Source of the DNA: Eublepharis macularius
Taxonomy: Eukaryota > Chordata > Lepidosauria > Squamata > Eublepharidae
NCBI RefSeq assembly: GCF_028583425.1
Contig: NC_072801.1
Location: 61,643,766-61,707,765 of the forward strand
DNA: 64,000 bases
Reading direction: 5' to 3'
Positions within the stretch are counted from its first letter, which is position 1, and the number at the start of each line of letters is the position of its first letter. Positions 44,925 through 56,524 of the stretch are shown here, one piece after another. The position numbers and the translations under genes are program-made. The notes under the pieces are model-generated. The model saw only the letters and a program-made list of their open reading frames with translations. It was not told the origin of the DNA and did no database searches.

Positions 44925-45616
44925 ACTCAGATCACAGCAAGCTGACATGAAGCCTGGGTGTGCACAACCACTGTTTGTTGCTGTGCTTGTTTGTTCACTC
45001 CTCCCCTGCGCCTTCTCGCATGGAAAATCCTGATTAGAAACTATCTCCAGTTACTCAATATACAAACGCAGGCACGTAGGTTAACCAGAATTGTCCTCCC
45101 AGACACAAACCAGGACTTAATCCAGGCTTAGAAGCCCAGGTTGTGGAGAACAAACCAACCTGTGTGTGTGCGCGCGCATGAGCATTCCTATGTCAGTCTG
45201 CTTCTAACCTGGATTCTTTCTGCATGAAAAAAAATAGGAGAGGGAGCAGCAAGGAGCAGATGCAAGAGTATGTCAAGAAGGTGGGTTTATGCACATCCCA
45301 GTTTAATGTCTGCTCACTGAAACCTCTGAGTACAGCCTAAAGACAGGGGAAAGGGTTAAATCCTCAACCATGCCATGGATGCAGTCTTCATTGGGCTCTT
45401 CACAGCTGTTTGCCCACATGGATCTCAATTCTCCTGCTGCTCCATCTAGATTGCCAGTTACCGAATATTTTATACGTAACTCATAACAGTCATGTTGAGA
45501 TAGCCTTTCCTCTTCTCAGCTCTCAGCTGCTGGGGTATATACATTACATAGTGATAATGTGCAGCTAACCAGGCAGACACGACCTGTGCACAATGCCCCA
45601 TCTGGCTAGACTCTCA

Positions 45617-46310
45617 GAGTCTCTCTACACAAGACATCTTACACGAGGATGCTCAAGTGACTTACTTTTTGTGTCATCTTATATTCAAGTGTACTCTGTC
45701 TCTCTAGCAGTGCATGTGTATCCACAATGGGGAGAACAAGTGTAAGATCTTTCACTTGAGTGTTCCCGTGTAAGAGTTTCTCTACACGAGATGTCTGGGC
45801 GCATGTTTGTTAAGTGTTGGGAAACTCAATGTTAGCCAGGAAGCATAGTTTAAAAAGACAGAGCCCGCAAAGATCACTCCTCAGAGGGTTTGTTAATTTC
45901 ATCCTCGCCTCCCTATATGCTATGTCAATTTCACACTCTCCAGTCTAAAACTGTGCCTGGAAGCGCTCCTTAGAGGGTTTCTTAATTTTATCTCTGCCTC
46001 CTGGAAGGCTCTGTCAATTTCACCTCTCCAATCTAAAATTGTGTGGGATCACAAGCAGAGGGCAGTAAGCAATGGAAATGGGCTGGAGCTGGGCTTGGAC
46101 CTGGAGAGGTTACAATGGGCGGAAGTTTCCTTTCTGGCATTTCACAGCCTCTTCACACAGCTCCAGTGTATAGAAAAGCCTATGCCCTGCTGCTGGCTCT
46201 GTCTTTTTAAACTACCCTTCCTGGCTAACATTGCATCTGCCAACATGTGTTCTTCACGTGTCAGATGTCTCGTGTAGAGAGACTCTAAGATGTCTTGTGT
46301 AGAGAGACTC
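45617..46310. mobile_element. TIR element with TCA duplication (GAGTCTCTCTACAC ends), host of a nested relative
   Basis: Ends gagtctctctacacaagaca and its complement are flanked by tca (45614-45616, 46311-46313). Its own interior is 45617-45773 plus 46286-46310; the rest is the nested element 45774-46285. The interior also has inverted aagtgac/cacttgag and cttacacg/cgtgtaag motifs. It lies in CACNG8 intron 2. Confidence 0.75.
45774..46285. mobile_element. Nested TIR element, 512 bp, TAA duplication
   Basis: Ends gagtttctctacacgagatg and catctgacacg...-type complement (tctcgtgtagagagactc) are flanked by taa (45771-45773, 46286-46288) lying within the outer element. Inverted repeats extend about 90 bp (gttagccaggaagcatagtt / aactacccttcctggctaac). 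It has the same end family as its host. An open frame at 46041-46277 has no recognised domain. Confidence 0.75.
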
Positions 46311-47018
46311 TCAGTCTAAAAAACTATGCTGGACCAGTTCTCAAAAAGTCATTCTTTCTGTCCCGCCTCTCACCTCCACAGAAACCCTGGGAACTGTAGT
46401 TCCATGAGTGAGATTAGGGATTTTTAACAAATTACTCAGCTCCCTTGCCAAATGAACAAAATTTGGAGTGTAGGTAAGGACCCGTTTTCATTTTGTCTCA
46501 GGCTTTGAAAAGGCTAAAGGCTATCCTGAAAGAAAACTTCAGGTTCACAATTTTATCTGCAGTTCTTTTAAATCAAGTTATTTAAGCATTTAAGGATATT
46601 AATCATTTTTGACAGCTGCCCCGATTTTTTTTCCCTTAGACCTAAGTCTGTTCTCTTAACCCTGCACTGAGGGGTCATTCTTTTATATATAAAGAATGCG
46701 AACAAAATGTTCCCGACGTTTTGCAAAGGAGCAAAGCCATTGCACATTCTCCTTTTTAAAAAAAGGCAACAGCTCCATCTTTGCCTTCCTCCTGTCCAGT
46801 GTCAGTACAGCTGAGGCACCTTGGCTCAACTTTTGGAACTGACATTAACCCTGGAGGCAAAAGAGTTCTCTTGGTTGTTCCTATGAAATCCACTTTGATT
46901 TGGCTGAGTTAGGAGTCACTTGTGCATGGTTTAAAAAAAAAAAACAACTCTTGGAATTCTGTCTATTACAGGGTTATATAGAAAGGTCTGAGCATTTGTT
47001 TCTTTTCATGGGCAGGAG

Positions 47019-47155
47019 CAGGGCTTTTTTTCAGCGGGAATGCAGTGGAACGGAGTTCTAGAACCTCTTGAAAATGGTCACATGGCTGGTGGCCCTGCCC
47101 CCTGATCTCCAGACAGAGAGGAGTTTAGATTGCCCTCCCTGCCGCTCCAGCTACA
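47019..47155. mobile_element. hAT-type element fragment (CAGGGCTTTTTTT end)
   Basis: The left end cagggctttttttcagcggg and the body gaaaatggtcacatggctgg and ccctgatctccagacagaga are shared with the intact element at 63461-63830. The right end is not found. Confidence 0.65.
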
Positions 47156-47528
47156 AGTGCGTTACACAAAAATTAATACATCATAATATAAAATTTGTAA
47201 TCGATGAATGATAGTCAATTCATAACCAAAGTCAGTCCATTCAAACAACTCTGCAGTCCGTATAGGTCTCCCACAGTTCTTCCATTGTAGGTTCAATAAC
47301 TGGAGGTACAGATGTTGCTTACTGATAAAGACAATAGTTCAATGATCTGGTCACATTCCATTCATGAGCTTCTGTGAAAAGCCAGAACTCGTATATTGCT
47401 CAACAAACTGCTAGCTCAGGTTTGTTTCGCATATCACAGTTTCCTCAAGAGCAAAGTGAATCATTGAACTGTTATTTCAAATTTCAAACGAACTGCTTCA
47501 ATAGTAGGACAGACACCATTTCCGCAAT

Positions 47529-47715
47529 GGCACAATTGAGCCAGACCATTGGTCTATCAAGGTCAGTATTGTTTGACCAGCCATGGTTTTCCAGGGTCTC
47601 GGGTAGAGGTCCTTCACATTGCCTACCACCCAATTGCCTGCTACTCACAGGGATCGAACTTGGGATGTTCTGCATTCCAAGCAGATGCTCTACCACTGAG
47701 TCACAGCTCCACCTC
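47529..47715 (-). repeat. tRNA-derived SINE, minus strand
   Basis: The + strand shows the complement of the family: gaccattggtctatcaaggt, gggtctcgggtagaggtcct, and agatgctctaccactgagtc with gggatcgaacttgggatg (box A and box B complements). Confidence 0.75.
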
Positions 47716-48188
47716 AGAAGAGGTGCATCTGCACGATGTCAGGGAAAACTGGACATGCGCAAGCTGTCTCACTCTTCTGCACATTCTCACTAAGGCCTGG
47801 AACACACTTGGAAAACCACTGTTCTAGAACATGTAACCCTAAGATGTCCCAGTGAATTGACTGGTGATCTGCAAAGTCTTTTAGTTGTGCAATGATTGGT
47901 CTGGTTATTTAAGCAGATTTAACTGCAGCCAATTCAGCAGAACCACCAATTCAGCAAAATCATACAATGTAGCTCATTCTCATAGACTGCACCACTTAGA
48001 GGAGGTACAACAAACGGAACTGTTTCTTGCATTTAAAAAGCTCTCTCAGCATACAAAAATAGGCCCCCGGGGAGACGACTAGTCCACAATGACAAGCTAT
48101 ATGCAGCAAATTCTTTATAGGAGATGGGCGGAATCTCATTCGGCACACAGAGTTCCTGCCTGCAGTGGGAAGTGACACCACTTAGTAA

Positions 48189-48434
<246 letters not shown>

Positions 48435-48584
48435 TGATTGACATGGTAGACCTCACAGAATCCTTCTCAGGCTCTGAAAGGCGAATAGGTAGGCAGAAGA
48501 CTTTCTGTTCAGTTCACTGAGAGACGGAAAGAGAGACCGCTCTCCGTCCATCAATCTGCTTCTCCGACTAGCCATCCCGTCTTC

Positions 48585-48840
48585 TCTCCTTCCCTTTAGT
48601 ACTCTATACGTCCACCTGTTTTCACATCCCTCCCTCCCTTCCTTGCTCACCGTTCCACGCATGTTGATCCATCTATCACTCCTACCTGGCCTTCACCCAT
48701 CTTCCTCTGTTCTTCTCATATCAGCCATCCATCCATCTACCCACCGAATCTCTCTCCTCTGTCCATCTCCACCACCCCCTTACATGCCTCCCTCCATATA
48801 TTTATCTTGACATATCACTTTTTTTCTTCTCCTCTTCCAG
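48585..48840. other. Pyrimidine-rich section of CACNG8 intron 3
   Basis: C/T-rich simple sequence with repeated atccatc and cctcccttcc words; no further feature. Confidence 0.5.
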
Positions 48841-49010
48841 ATGCATCATATCTCCTACTTTTTGCATCATTTCTAATTTTTGTGATTCTAGTCCTCCTGT
48901 TGCGTTGTTGCTTGGATTGTTTTTATGCTGCTGAATTGCCTGGTTTTACGCTGTTTAATCCGCCTTGTGTCTCAGCAAGAAAGGTTGGCTATAAATAATA
49001 AAAATCGATA
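48835..49010 (+). repeat. L2-type LINE 3' end
   Basis: The end tgtttaatccgccttgtgtc, then cagcaagaaaggttggctat and aaataataaaa, matches the L2 3' signature also seen at 17395-17660. Confidence 0.55.
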
Positions 49011-49099
49011 ATATAATGTAAATTCTCCTTTAACAGTCCTGCTGTCTAACAAACCATCCACAAACTCCAGAATATGCTTCTTCTCTCATTTACTCCCTT

Positions 49100-49620
49100 C
49101 ATGAGCTGGCTGTGCCAGGAAGGCCTAGCAAGGCCTCAGAAGCCTGTTAGCAGTGCCTACAATTCCCAGGAGCCTACAATTCCCAGGAGCCCCTGGGCCA
49201 TTTTGGCGCCCTCTGCGCCAATCAGAACACAGGGGCTAGTGGTATATAAGTCTGGGAGGGGAAAAGCCTGTGTTCTTTCTCCCAGGGAGCAGGCCAGAGG
49301 AGGTTTCTGCTAGGGAGAGAGGCCCTCATCCAGGTAGGGTGAGAAGACAGGCCTGGCAGACAGGGGGACAGTGAGTTCAGGTGTGCTAGGGCTTTTTGTT
49401 TATTTTGCTTTCACCCGTCTATTGTTGCTAAGGTACCTTGCTTTCTTGTTGTTTGATTAACTGACCTCCTTGTAAATAAATCCTTTTGTTTGTTGTTACT
49501 CTGCTGGGTCCTCACGCCTGTTTATTGGCCAAGCTACGGAGTTAAGAAGGATTGGGAAGGTACTCTGGGCCCTAAATCCGAGTGGTGGCAGCGTAAGGTG
49601 GCTCACCCCACCTGAGGCAT
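49100..49620 (+). mobile_element. Probable LTR-like cassette (retroelement fossil) in CACNG8 intron 3
   Basis: In order on the + strand: CCAAT (49218-49222), tatataag (49243-49250) and AATAAA (49475-49480), followed by a GT-rich stretch, the arrangement of U3-R-U5 in an LTR. A 17-bp tandem duplication (cctacaattcccaggag, about 49157-49190) lies in the U3 part. A stretch after the poly(A) signal (gagtggtggcagcgtaag, about 49580) could be a primer-binding-site-like leader. No internal genes are recognised. Boundaries and family are uncertain; age cannot be judged from a single copy. Confidence 0.5.
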
Positions 49621-49720
49621 GACAACTCCTTTCTTGAACACATCTTCACACTTGGTTGCTTCCTCCACTTATTCCGTCCATCTTCGTCTTTCATCCCCGT
49701 CCTTTATTTCCACACTGCAG

Positions 49721-50364
49721 GTCTCAGCAACATCATCGGTGTCATTGTCTATATCTCAGCCAATGCTGGAGACCCTGGCACAAAGCGTGACGATGAGAAG
49801 AAGAGCCACTACTCCTATGGCTGGTCCTTTTACTTCGGTGGCCTTTCTTTCATTCTGGCTGAGATGATCGGGGTCCTAGCCGTCAACATATACATCGAGA
49901 AGAACCGAGAAGCCCACTGCAAGAGCCGTACAGAGCTGCTCAAGAACCCCTCTTCCTCATCTTCGGCTATATTGCGTTTGCCCAGCTACCGTTTCCGATA
50001 CCGCCGCCGGTCACGCTCCAGCTCCCGTTCTACTGAGCCGTCACAGTCTCGAGAAACCTCACCTGTTGGCCTGAAGGGCTTCCCCTCCACCGACATCTCC
50101 ATGTACACGCTATCGAGGGACCCCTCCAAAGCCAACGTCAGTTCGCTGTACGGCGGTGCCAGTGAAACAGCATCGACGGGTGCAGCAGCATCAGGCGCAA
50201 CTGCTACCGGTGGTGGGTTCCTGCAGTTACACAACACCTTCCCCAAGGACCCTGGTGTCACTGTAACAGTGACCGGGCCTGGTGTAGCAGGGGCTACTGG
50301 CACCTTGGGTAAAGATGCCTCTTCTAACACCAACACGCTCAACAGGAAAACAACGCCAGTGTAG
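49721..50364 (+). CDS. CACNG8: CACNG8 coding exon 4 (C-terminus, PDZ ligand)
   Basis: This last coding exon completes TM3 ([16 protein letters not shown]), the second extracellular loop ([13 protein letters not shown]), TM4 ([20 protein letters not shown]) and the cytoplasmic tail. The tail has [20 protein letters not shown], an Arg/Ser stretch that in TARPs is phosphorylated and binds acidic lipids, then [17 protein letters not shown], and ends TLNRKTTPV, the class I PDZ ligand that binds PSD-95. Human gamma-8 has long glycine-, alanine- and proline-rich insertions between these blocks; here they are short, explaining 363-374 residues against about 425. The acceptor is ccacactgcag (to 49720); the stop is TAG at 50362-50364. 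Confidence 0.96.
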
Positions 50365-53180
50365 GGGTAGAGTGAAGAGAGAAGAGGGCCTAGGAAGGGA
50401 ATATGGAGGGAAGGCACAGCTCAAAGTATGAAGGGAGAGTCAGAATATTGTGAAGCGAGCAAACAGTCCGCCCATGCAGTCATCTCTCTTCTGTCTTTTT
50501 CTTCTTTCCTTTCTCTCTTTCCCCACTATCTTTTCTTCCTTTTTCCTTCTGCATTTTCTTTCTTCTTCCACTGTCTTGTCTTCCTCCCTTCCACTGTTTT
50601 ATCCCTCCATCTCTCCATTCATTCATGATCTCGCATCACCTTTTTTAACCCATCAGTGGGGCCTGAGTACCCATCTCACATCATCTGGGAAAGATGTGGA
50701 GGAGACAGACCCCGAAGGGGCTTTTCATGAAAGAGTGGCAGGGATCAAATATTCCTAAGCAGTTTGAAACAAAACACCACTGTCCTTTTTTCAAGCAGGC
50801 ACTTCCAAAATAACCAGAATGGAGATTTTTCTGCACTGAGCTTTAGAATAAGGAGTATTGTATCTCATTAGGGCTTGGGGGAGTTCTTGCCTACTTGGTT
50901 GAGATCTATAGTGGACAGCCATGATCCCAGGATCCTGTGAGAGGGGAAGAAGGCCTAACAAGCAAAAGCAGCATGTATAAATAAAAGCCCAGACTTCTCA
51001 GTTCATAAGGCTCCTACAAGATGGCTTCCACAGCATACCGTGCCAAATTTGGGGCTGCAGTGTAGATCAAGAGGGAGTTTTGTTCCTGGGCCAATATAAG
51101 GGAACTCTCTCTGTTTCTTTGCTGCAGCTTAATTAAGGGCTGACAAAAGTTTGTGCCAAAACACAGAGAGGAAAAATGGATAAAAAAGGGTTCTGGCAAA
51201 TCTAAAAGGACCGACTGCCCCCTGCTGGTGATCAGAGGTATTTCTAATCCATTAGGCTTTGCCACATCTGGTACATCTTTGACTAAAGCCTGTCTGGCTT
51301 TTGACCCATTTCCAAATACTGAGCCATAGCTGTTCCCGAGACAATGCTGCCTAAGGGGAAGAGGGGTCCTGATATTTAAACAGGCATCCTTTGCCCTTTT
51401 TTGAAATGATGTTCATCACTATTGACTCAATTTTTTTTGTCTCATTCATATATATATGTATATGGAATATATTTTTTCTCTTCCATTTCTGAAAGAATTT
51501 AAAACCAAACAAGAAGCAACTGATGGATTACACCTCTGCTCATCCTCAACCCAACACCCTCAATTTTTACATGTATTATAAATATATAAATATACACACA
51601 CACATACATAGACAGGAAATTAGGCAAAATGATTGTGATGTTTCTTAGGACTTGATTTATTTAGTTTCTGTCGGAAATGGGATTTTGTGGCCAATTATTG
51701 ATTGGTTTTGGTTTTGTTTTTTTCCCCGGTAGAACTCATCCCCATTGGGGAGCAATTTGCTTTTACGAAACAGAATATTTCTGTTCCTGAAAATGTTTTA
51801 ATGTCCCCCTCCCTTACGCTGCTCCACTGTTCTTACCTCATGCATGGAGAAATGGAGCTGCAGATTCTCACTGCCAATCCACACGGATCTCCTTTATCTG
51901 TGTGCTGCAGGACCCTGTGTGGCCCCATGCAGCATTTATGCTCCCTCTTCCCTCATTAAAAACACATTCTCTCCCACACTCGTTTATTTACTGCTGTGTA
52001 AGCAGTGGACTGGGTCTCCTATTCTGCATTTAAGGAAAGAATAGAAATGGAACAATTGCATTAGGATTCAGAGTTTTAAAGCCTATCCTATGTGCGCTGC
52101 CATTGGGGTGCCAGATTTTTATTTTTACTTCATAACCACCCTAAAACACAGACTCAGGGATGGTGACAGTAAGTAGATGTGAACAAAGAGGATCATTGTA
52201 TCTAAAGGCTCACAGGATGGGGTGGATGGGCGAGCAAGAGAAAGCAAAAATCAAAAGTCAAATGTAAAAAATAGGCTATTAAATTCCAAATTCTTCTGTG
52301 AATGAGAAAAATGATGAAACAGAATGTGACACGTTCTGGGAACAGTTTAGAAACTTACATAACAAATCAAATTGATTTAGGATGCAATCCTAAATATACT
52401 TACTAGGAAGTAAATTCTACTGGATGCTATAGAACTTAATTCTCAGTAAACATGCATAATGTTAGGCTGTTAAGTCACTTCCCGTAATTCAGATCAAATA
52501 ATTTTGGTTTGGAATTTTTGGGCTGCAGAACTGGGGACTGAGATTCATAAAGAATGACAGACTTCATGGTTCAGTAAGGTTCAACTTAACCATATGGCTA
52601 GGGAGAGTATCTAAAACTACGTCCATTAAATGTTTTGATAATAGAACTACTACTTACAATCAGTTTATTGGAAATACACTCTTCTATCAATAATGTTTTG
52701 GGAAAGCCATGTCTGAATAACAGTTAGAAACTGTGACTGTCTCTTTACTGTTTATTCTAGCCTTTTAAGGAATAGTATTTTTTCATTTGTTTGAATGAAA
52801 GTGTCTAATTTGGGGAACGGGTAGACTTATATAGGGGGGCTGGGGGGTTTTTCTTAGTTTTTATGTGGCAATGAGAGATCAAAGGAAAATATTTGGAGAG
52901 AAGAAAGTGAACTTTTTAAAATTTGCAAGATAAAGCGAGAGAATACAGTTCAATGGAAAAACATCATCTGTTCCAAGTTTTCTGTATAAACTTAAAGTGG
53001 GTTTCGTATTTTTAAAAGCCAGTTAAAAATCCTAGAAAAATATTGGCAAAATCCAATGATTGTGCTACTTACTGGTGAATAAAGAAGAGAAACTCATAGA
53101 AAAAAAAACAAGCAAACAAAAACTGTCTGTCATAATAGCAACAAAAATGCATGGATTTTTACTGGAATCTGCCTTTCAAA
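50365..53180 (+). other. CACNG8: CACNG8 3' untranslated and downstream region
   Basis: A pyrimidine-rich stretch (about 50470-50650) follows the stop. Candidate AATAAA hexamers occur near 50977, 53079 and 53179; which one ends the transcript cannot be told. AT and CA runs lie at 51446-51462 and 51590-51607. The stretch 51300-53180 is AT-rich and free of recognised repeats, in keeping with a long 3' UTR. Confidence 0.4.
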
Positions 53181-53205
53181 TAAAGTCCTATGAAAATATT
53201 TTCAG

Positions 53206-53439
53206 GGGAGGTTGTTATTGAAGGAAAGAAAAATGAAGCCAAAATGGAGGCTCTGTTGGGAAGAATGACACACCCATATGAACTACTTGGTATCAACATG
53301 CTGGTCTGGGCTACTTACTGGAAGAGACCAAAATATGTTCCAGGAATTTTGGAACGCCTACCTATTTTTGCACTAAATGGTTTGGGTCAATGTGGATTGC
53401 TAGATAAACAATCTTACGTGCAATTTTCTCTCCCACCTG
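53206..53439 (+). other. Exon-like open segment of unknown meaning
   Basis: A 234-nt open segment is preceded by atgaaaatattttcag and followed by gtatgt. In the frame open from 53190 to a stop at 53460-53462 it reads EVVIEGKKNEAKMEALLGRM, LLGINMLVWATYWKRPKYVP and LPIFALNGLGQCGLLDKQSY. I do not recognise a family. It could be a cryptic exon, a scrap of a retroelement or retrocopy, or chance. A length divisible by three is noted but is weak evidence. Confidence 0.2.
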
Positions 53440-53477
53440 GTATGTATCTGCCTTACCTTTGAATGCCAGGGGCACAA

Positions 53478-53705
53478 ACAGAATCACAGAGATGGCCTAT
53501 GAGTGCCTTTCTATCAACCCCCTGCTCAGTTCAGGAAATTCCAAACTACATGATCTTAGAGAGGTGGCTGTTCAGCCTCTACCTGAAGACCTCCCCTTAG
53601 GGAGAGCCCACCACACCATCACCAGGTAACTGATTCAGTGCTGAACTGCTTCTAGAGTTAAGAAGTTCTTCATCTTCAACTTAATCCACCTTGTACTTTA
53701 ACCAT
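53478..53705 (-). repeat. CR1-like LINE fragment, minus strand
   Basis: The + strand shows gaggtggctgttcagcctct, gaagacctccccttagggag, agcccaccacacc and gttaagaagttcttcatctt, the complement of a CR1 3' coding/UTR region common in sauropsids. Confidence 0.55.
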
Positions 53706-53864
53706 GCATTTCAGCCATCATTTGCAAGTGGATTTTGCCATATTACACAGTAAAATCCAGTAGCAAAGTACACTGAAAGTGGATTGGAAGTGCATTATTC
53801 GGCATGTGTGAAAGCACATCTCACATTGACAACCACCGCATCTGAGGCTAAAACAGCCAACTTA

Positions 53865-54066
53865 GAGCCAAGCTACAAGTGACGCCTTACACAGGTTGCA
53901 CACTTGTCAGCTTACCTCAATTTTTGTTGGGAAATGTAGGCGTCCTGGTTTTACAGCTTGGTTCTACATTACAGCTGCAAGACCAGGATGCCTACATTTC
54001 CCATCAAAACTTGAGGGAAGCTGACAAGTGTCCAACCTGTGTCAGGCATCACTTGTAGCTTGGCTC
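53865..54066. mobile_element. Palindromic MITE (GAGCCAAGCTAC ends), TTA duplication
   Basis: This 202-bp long inverted repeat is flanked by tta (53862-53864, 54067-54069). Ends are gagccaagctacaagtgacg and its complement. The interior shares cacttgtcagctt and gggaaatgtaggc with 17415-17628. Confidence 0.8.
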
Positions 54067-54505
54067 TTAGTGGTAACTACTCATGCCTGTCATATCGAGG
54101 CCTTGGGTAGCTGGCTTCCAGCAGCAGATCCCTCCTGTCTCACATAGGTGAGGGCCCCCATAGGGGGCAGTTATTCTGGGTCTCAGAATCACTAAAGACT
54201 CTCTCTGCTTCCATGATAACTTCCTTGTTTTAGTTAAACCCACATATCGTAATGACTCCTAATCTCATTATTTTACATCATCGCTTCCTGCTTTAAATAG
54301 TAGCTTCTTCCAGTTAGGGAAGCATAGAGCATGCTGTGTCAAGTCAACTACCTTGTCCTGCTCAGAATGGAATACCCAGAATTGCTGCTCGCTCTCAGCC
54401 ACTGTGTGGCTGAATGCTCTATATCAATAAAGAGGGTATCAGCATCACTTTCAATAGGTTGGGCTATGTCAGATCTCTGGAGCAGGGAATCTAAAAGCTG
54501 AGGAG

Positions 54506-54828
54506 TAGAGGTGGCACGAACCAGGCCAGTTCGTGGTTCATGAACCAGCGGTTCGTCAGAGCCCATTTCTGATGAACCGCCATGTACTTTAGGCCAGTTC
54601 GTTTGGTTCGTTTTTCGCTTCGTCACTGCAGACAGCTTGATGCCAATCCAGTTTCCTAGGCAACAGGGGGATGGGCTTTCTGCAGCCCCAGATGTAACAT
54701 TCTGCTGCCCCAGATGTGCTGCCTCATTTTCACAAACCGGGGCAAGTTCATGAAAGTTCGAGGTTTGTGAAACGCGATGAACCACGAACCACACAGTTTG
54801 GTATTTTCCTGATTTGTGCCCACCTCTA
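54506..54828. mobile_element. hAT-type element, 323 bp (TAGAGGTGGCACGAAC ends)
   Basis: Ends are tagaggtggcacgaac and tttgtgcccacctcta. The flanks ctgaggag (54498-54505) and ctggggag (54829-54836) agree at 7 of 8. The interior is rich in gttcg/cgaac. It is related to 8291-9010 and 41500-42749. Confidence 0.8.
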
Positions 54829-54839
54829 CTGGGGAGTTC

Positions 54840-56300
54840 TGAGAATAGGGTGTTGCTGTTATTATTCTGCACCACCAGTGTGTGTATCGTTTCTTACAGA
54901 GATATTATTACACCTGGAAACAGGTACTCACAGTTATGGTTATTTATTAGGAATTTTTTTTATTCAGGCTACAACCAGGCAACCTTCAAATTCAGCAGTT
55001 AGTGGGAAACGGGTAAAAGAATGGTAGATGTTAGAACATGCAGCCATTAATTGTCCAACTAGTTAACACTTTCCTAACTTTACTATAGTTGCATAAAAGA
55101 GAGGGTTACCCGCCTCTAAGGAGCTTACCATCTAAAATAGGGGGGGGACCAATGGGACCAGGGAAAGGAGATACTAGAAGGGGAGAGCTGCATCGGATAA
55201 ATACAGGTACATGTCCTTAAGGTGAATGAAGATTAAAGGGATAAGCCAAAAGCTTGGAGCAAGGATGGTTGTGTGTGGACAGTGGTTTTGCTACCAGTCA
55301 GACCCTTGACAGGACAAATGTGCACCCTGTCTGGTATGTGGGTGCCCTTCCCCTGTGGGCTATGACAGGACATTCAAGCCATGTACCTCTGTTGGGGTTG
55401 TGCTGTTGCTGCCCCGCCCCCCATCCTCTAGTGTGCTATGGAGGAAGTGGCATCAAGCAGCTACAGCAGCAGCCAGTGGTTGCCTGCACCTGTGCGTGCC
55501 ATTCAGAGGAACATCGTTTGGTGCTGCCACTTGATTGGTGGGTGTTGCCAGAGTTGCTATGGACTTGGGTACACTCAATGTGTGGTCCGAGCCTTCTGGA
55601 AGAGCATGTGCTACTCCACCCCACCCCACCCCCCGCGAAAGAAAATCCATAGGGAAATGACTAACGTCACTGCTATTATGTCAGTGACTCGACATCACCA
55701 CCACAGTGGCCCTTAGGATTGAGATGTGTCTCCTATGATTACAGTATCTTTATATCTTATTTATTTACTTCATTTATACCTCACTGTTCTCCCCAATGGG
55801 AACCCAAAGTGACTACAACTTTGGGCTCCAAAAATACCGGGGAACCCCCAAGTTTGCAGAGGCATCTAAAATTGTTTCGATCTATCTATCTATCTCCTGA
55901 CTGGGGTAGGGGGCTGGGATAGTGACTAGGAGAAGGGAAAGGGAAGAAGAAAGTTGGAAATCAGATTTCCCTTTCTCCTGCAAAACTTTATGGGTCCCGT
56001 ATTGTTCATAATGCCATAAACCTGTATAAGATTAGATGGTGTAAGCTGCAGTACTAACTTTATGGCACAAATAATAGCTTGTTCCTAGCAGCTAGGGCAA
56101 CAAACAGGAATTTATGCTAAGGCTTCACAGGCCCTCTAGGCTCAGAATGTGACCCTCATTGGGGCTGTTAATAGATTCATAAGGAAAAGGAAAGAGTGCT
56201 CCATTTGGCATTTTCCCCAGAAGTACCACACATGGTCTTAACCTGCATCTGACTGCTTGAAACAGTGCCCCATGCTGATCCAACCCCTCCACCTCTATCC
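54840..56300. other. Intergenic, simple repeats only
   Basis: A TCTA microsatellite lies at about 55882-55898. A frame at 55254-55652 has no family resemblance. Nothing else is recognised. Confidence 0.45.
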
Positions 56301-56304
56301 TTCC

Positions 56305-56519
56305 TAGCGTTGCCAACCTCCAGGTGGGGACTGGAGATATCCTCAAATCACAACTGATTTCCAAACAGAGATCAGTTCCCCTGGAGAAAATGGCTGCTTT
56401 GGAGGTTGGACTCTATTGCATTAAATCCTGCTGAGTTCCCTCTCATGCCCAAACGGCACCTTCCTCAAAGTCCATCCCCAAATCTCCACGAATTTCACAA
56501 CCTGGTGCTGGCAATCCTA
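56305..56519. mobile_element. hAT-like MITE, TAGGGTTGCC family, 215 bp
   Basis: Ends tagcgttgccaacctcc and gtgctggcaatccta enclose the typical body (gattt ccaaacagagatcag and tggctgctttggaggttgga). Flanking 8-mers do not match. Confidence 0.7.
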
Positions 56520-56524
56520 AACCC

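Noticed and set aside
46041-46277. 78-aa frame as a transposase remnant
   Set aside because: It lies inside the nested TIR element but shows no transposase motif; too short to support.
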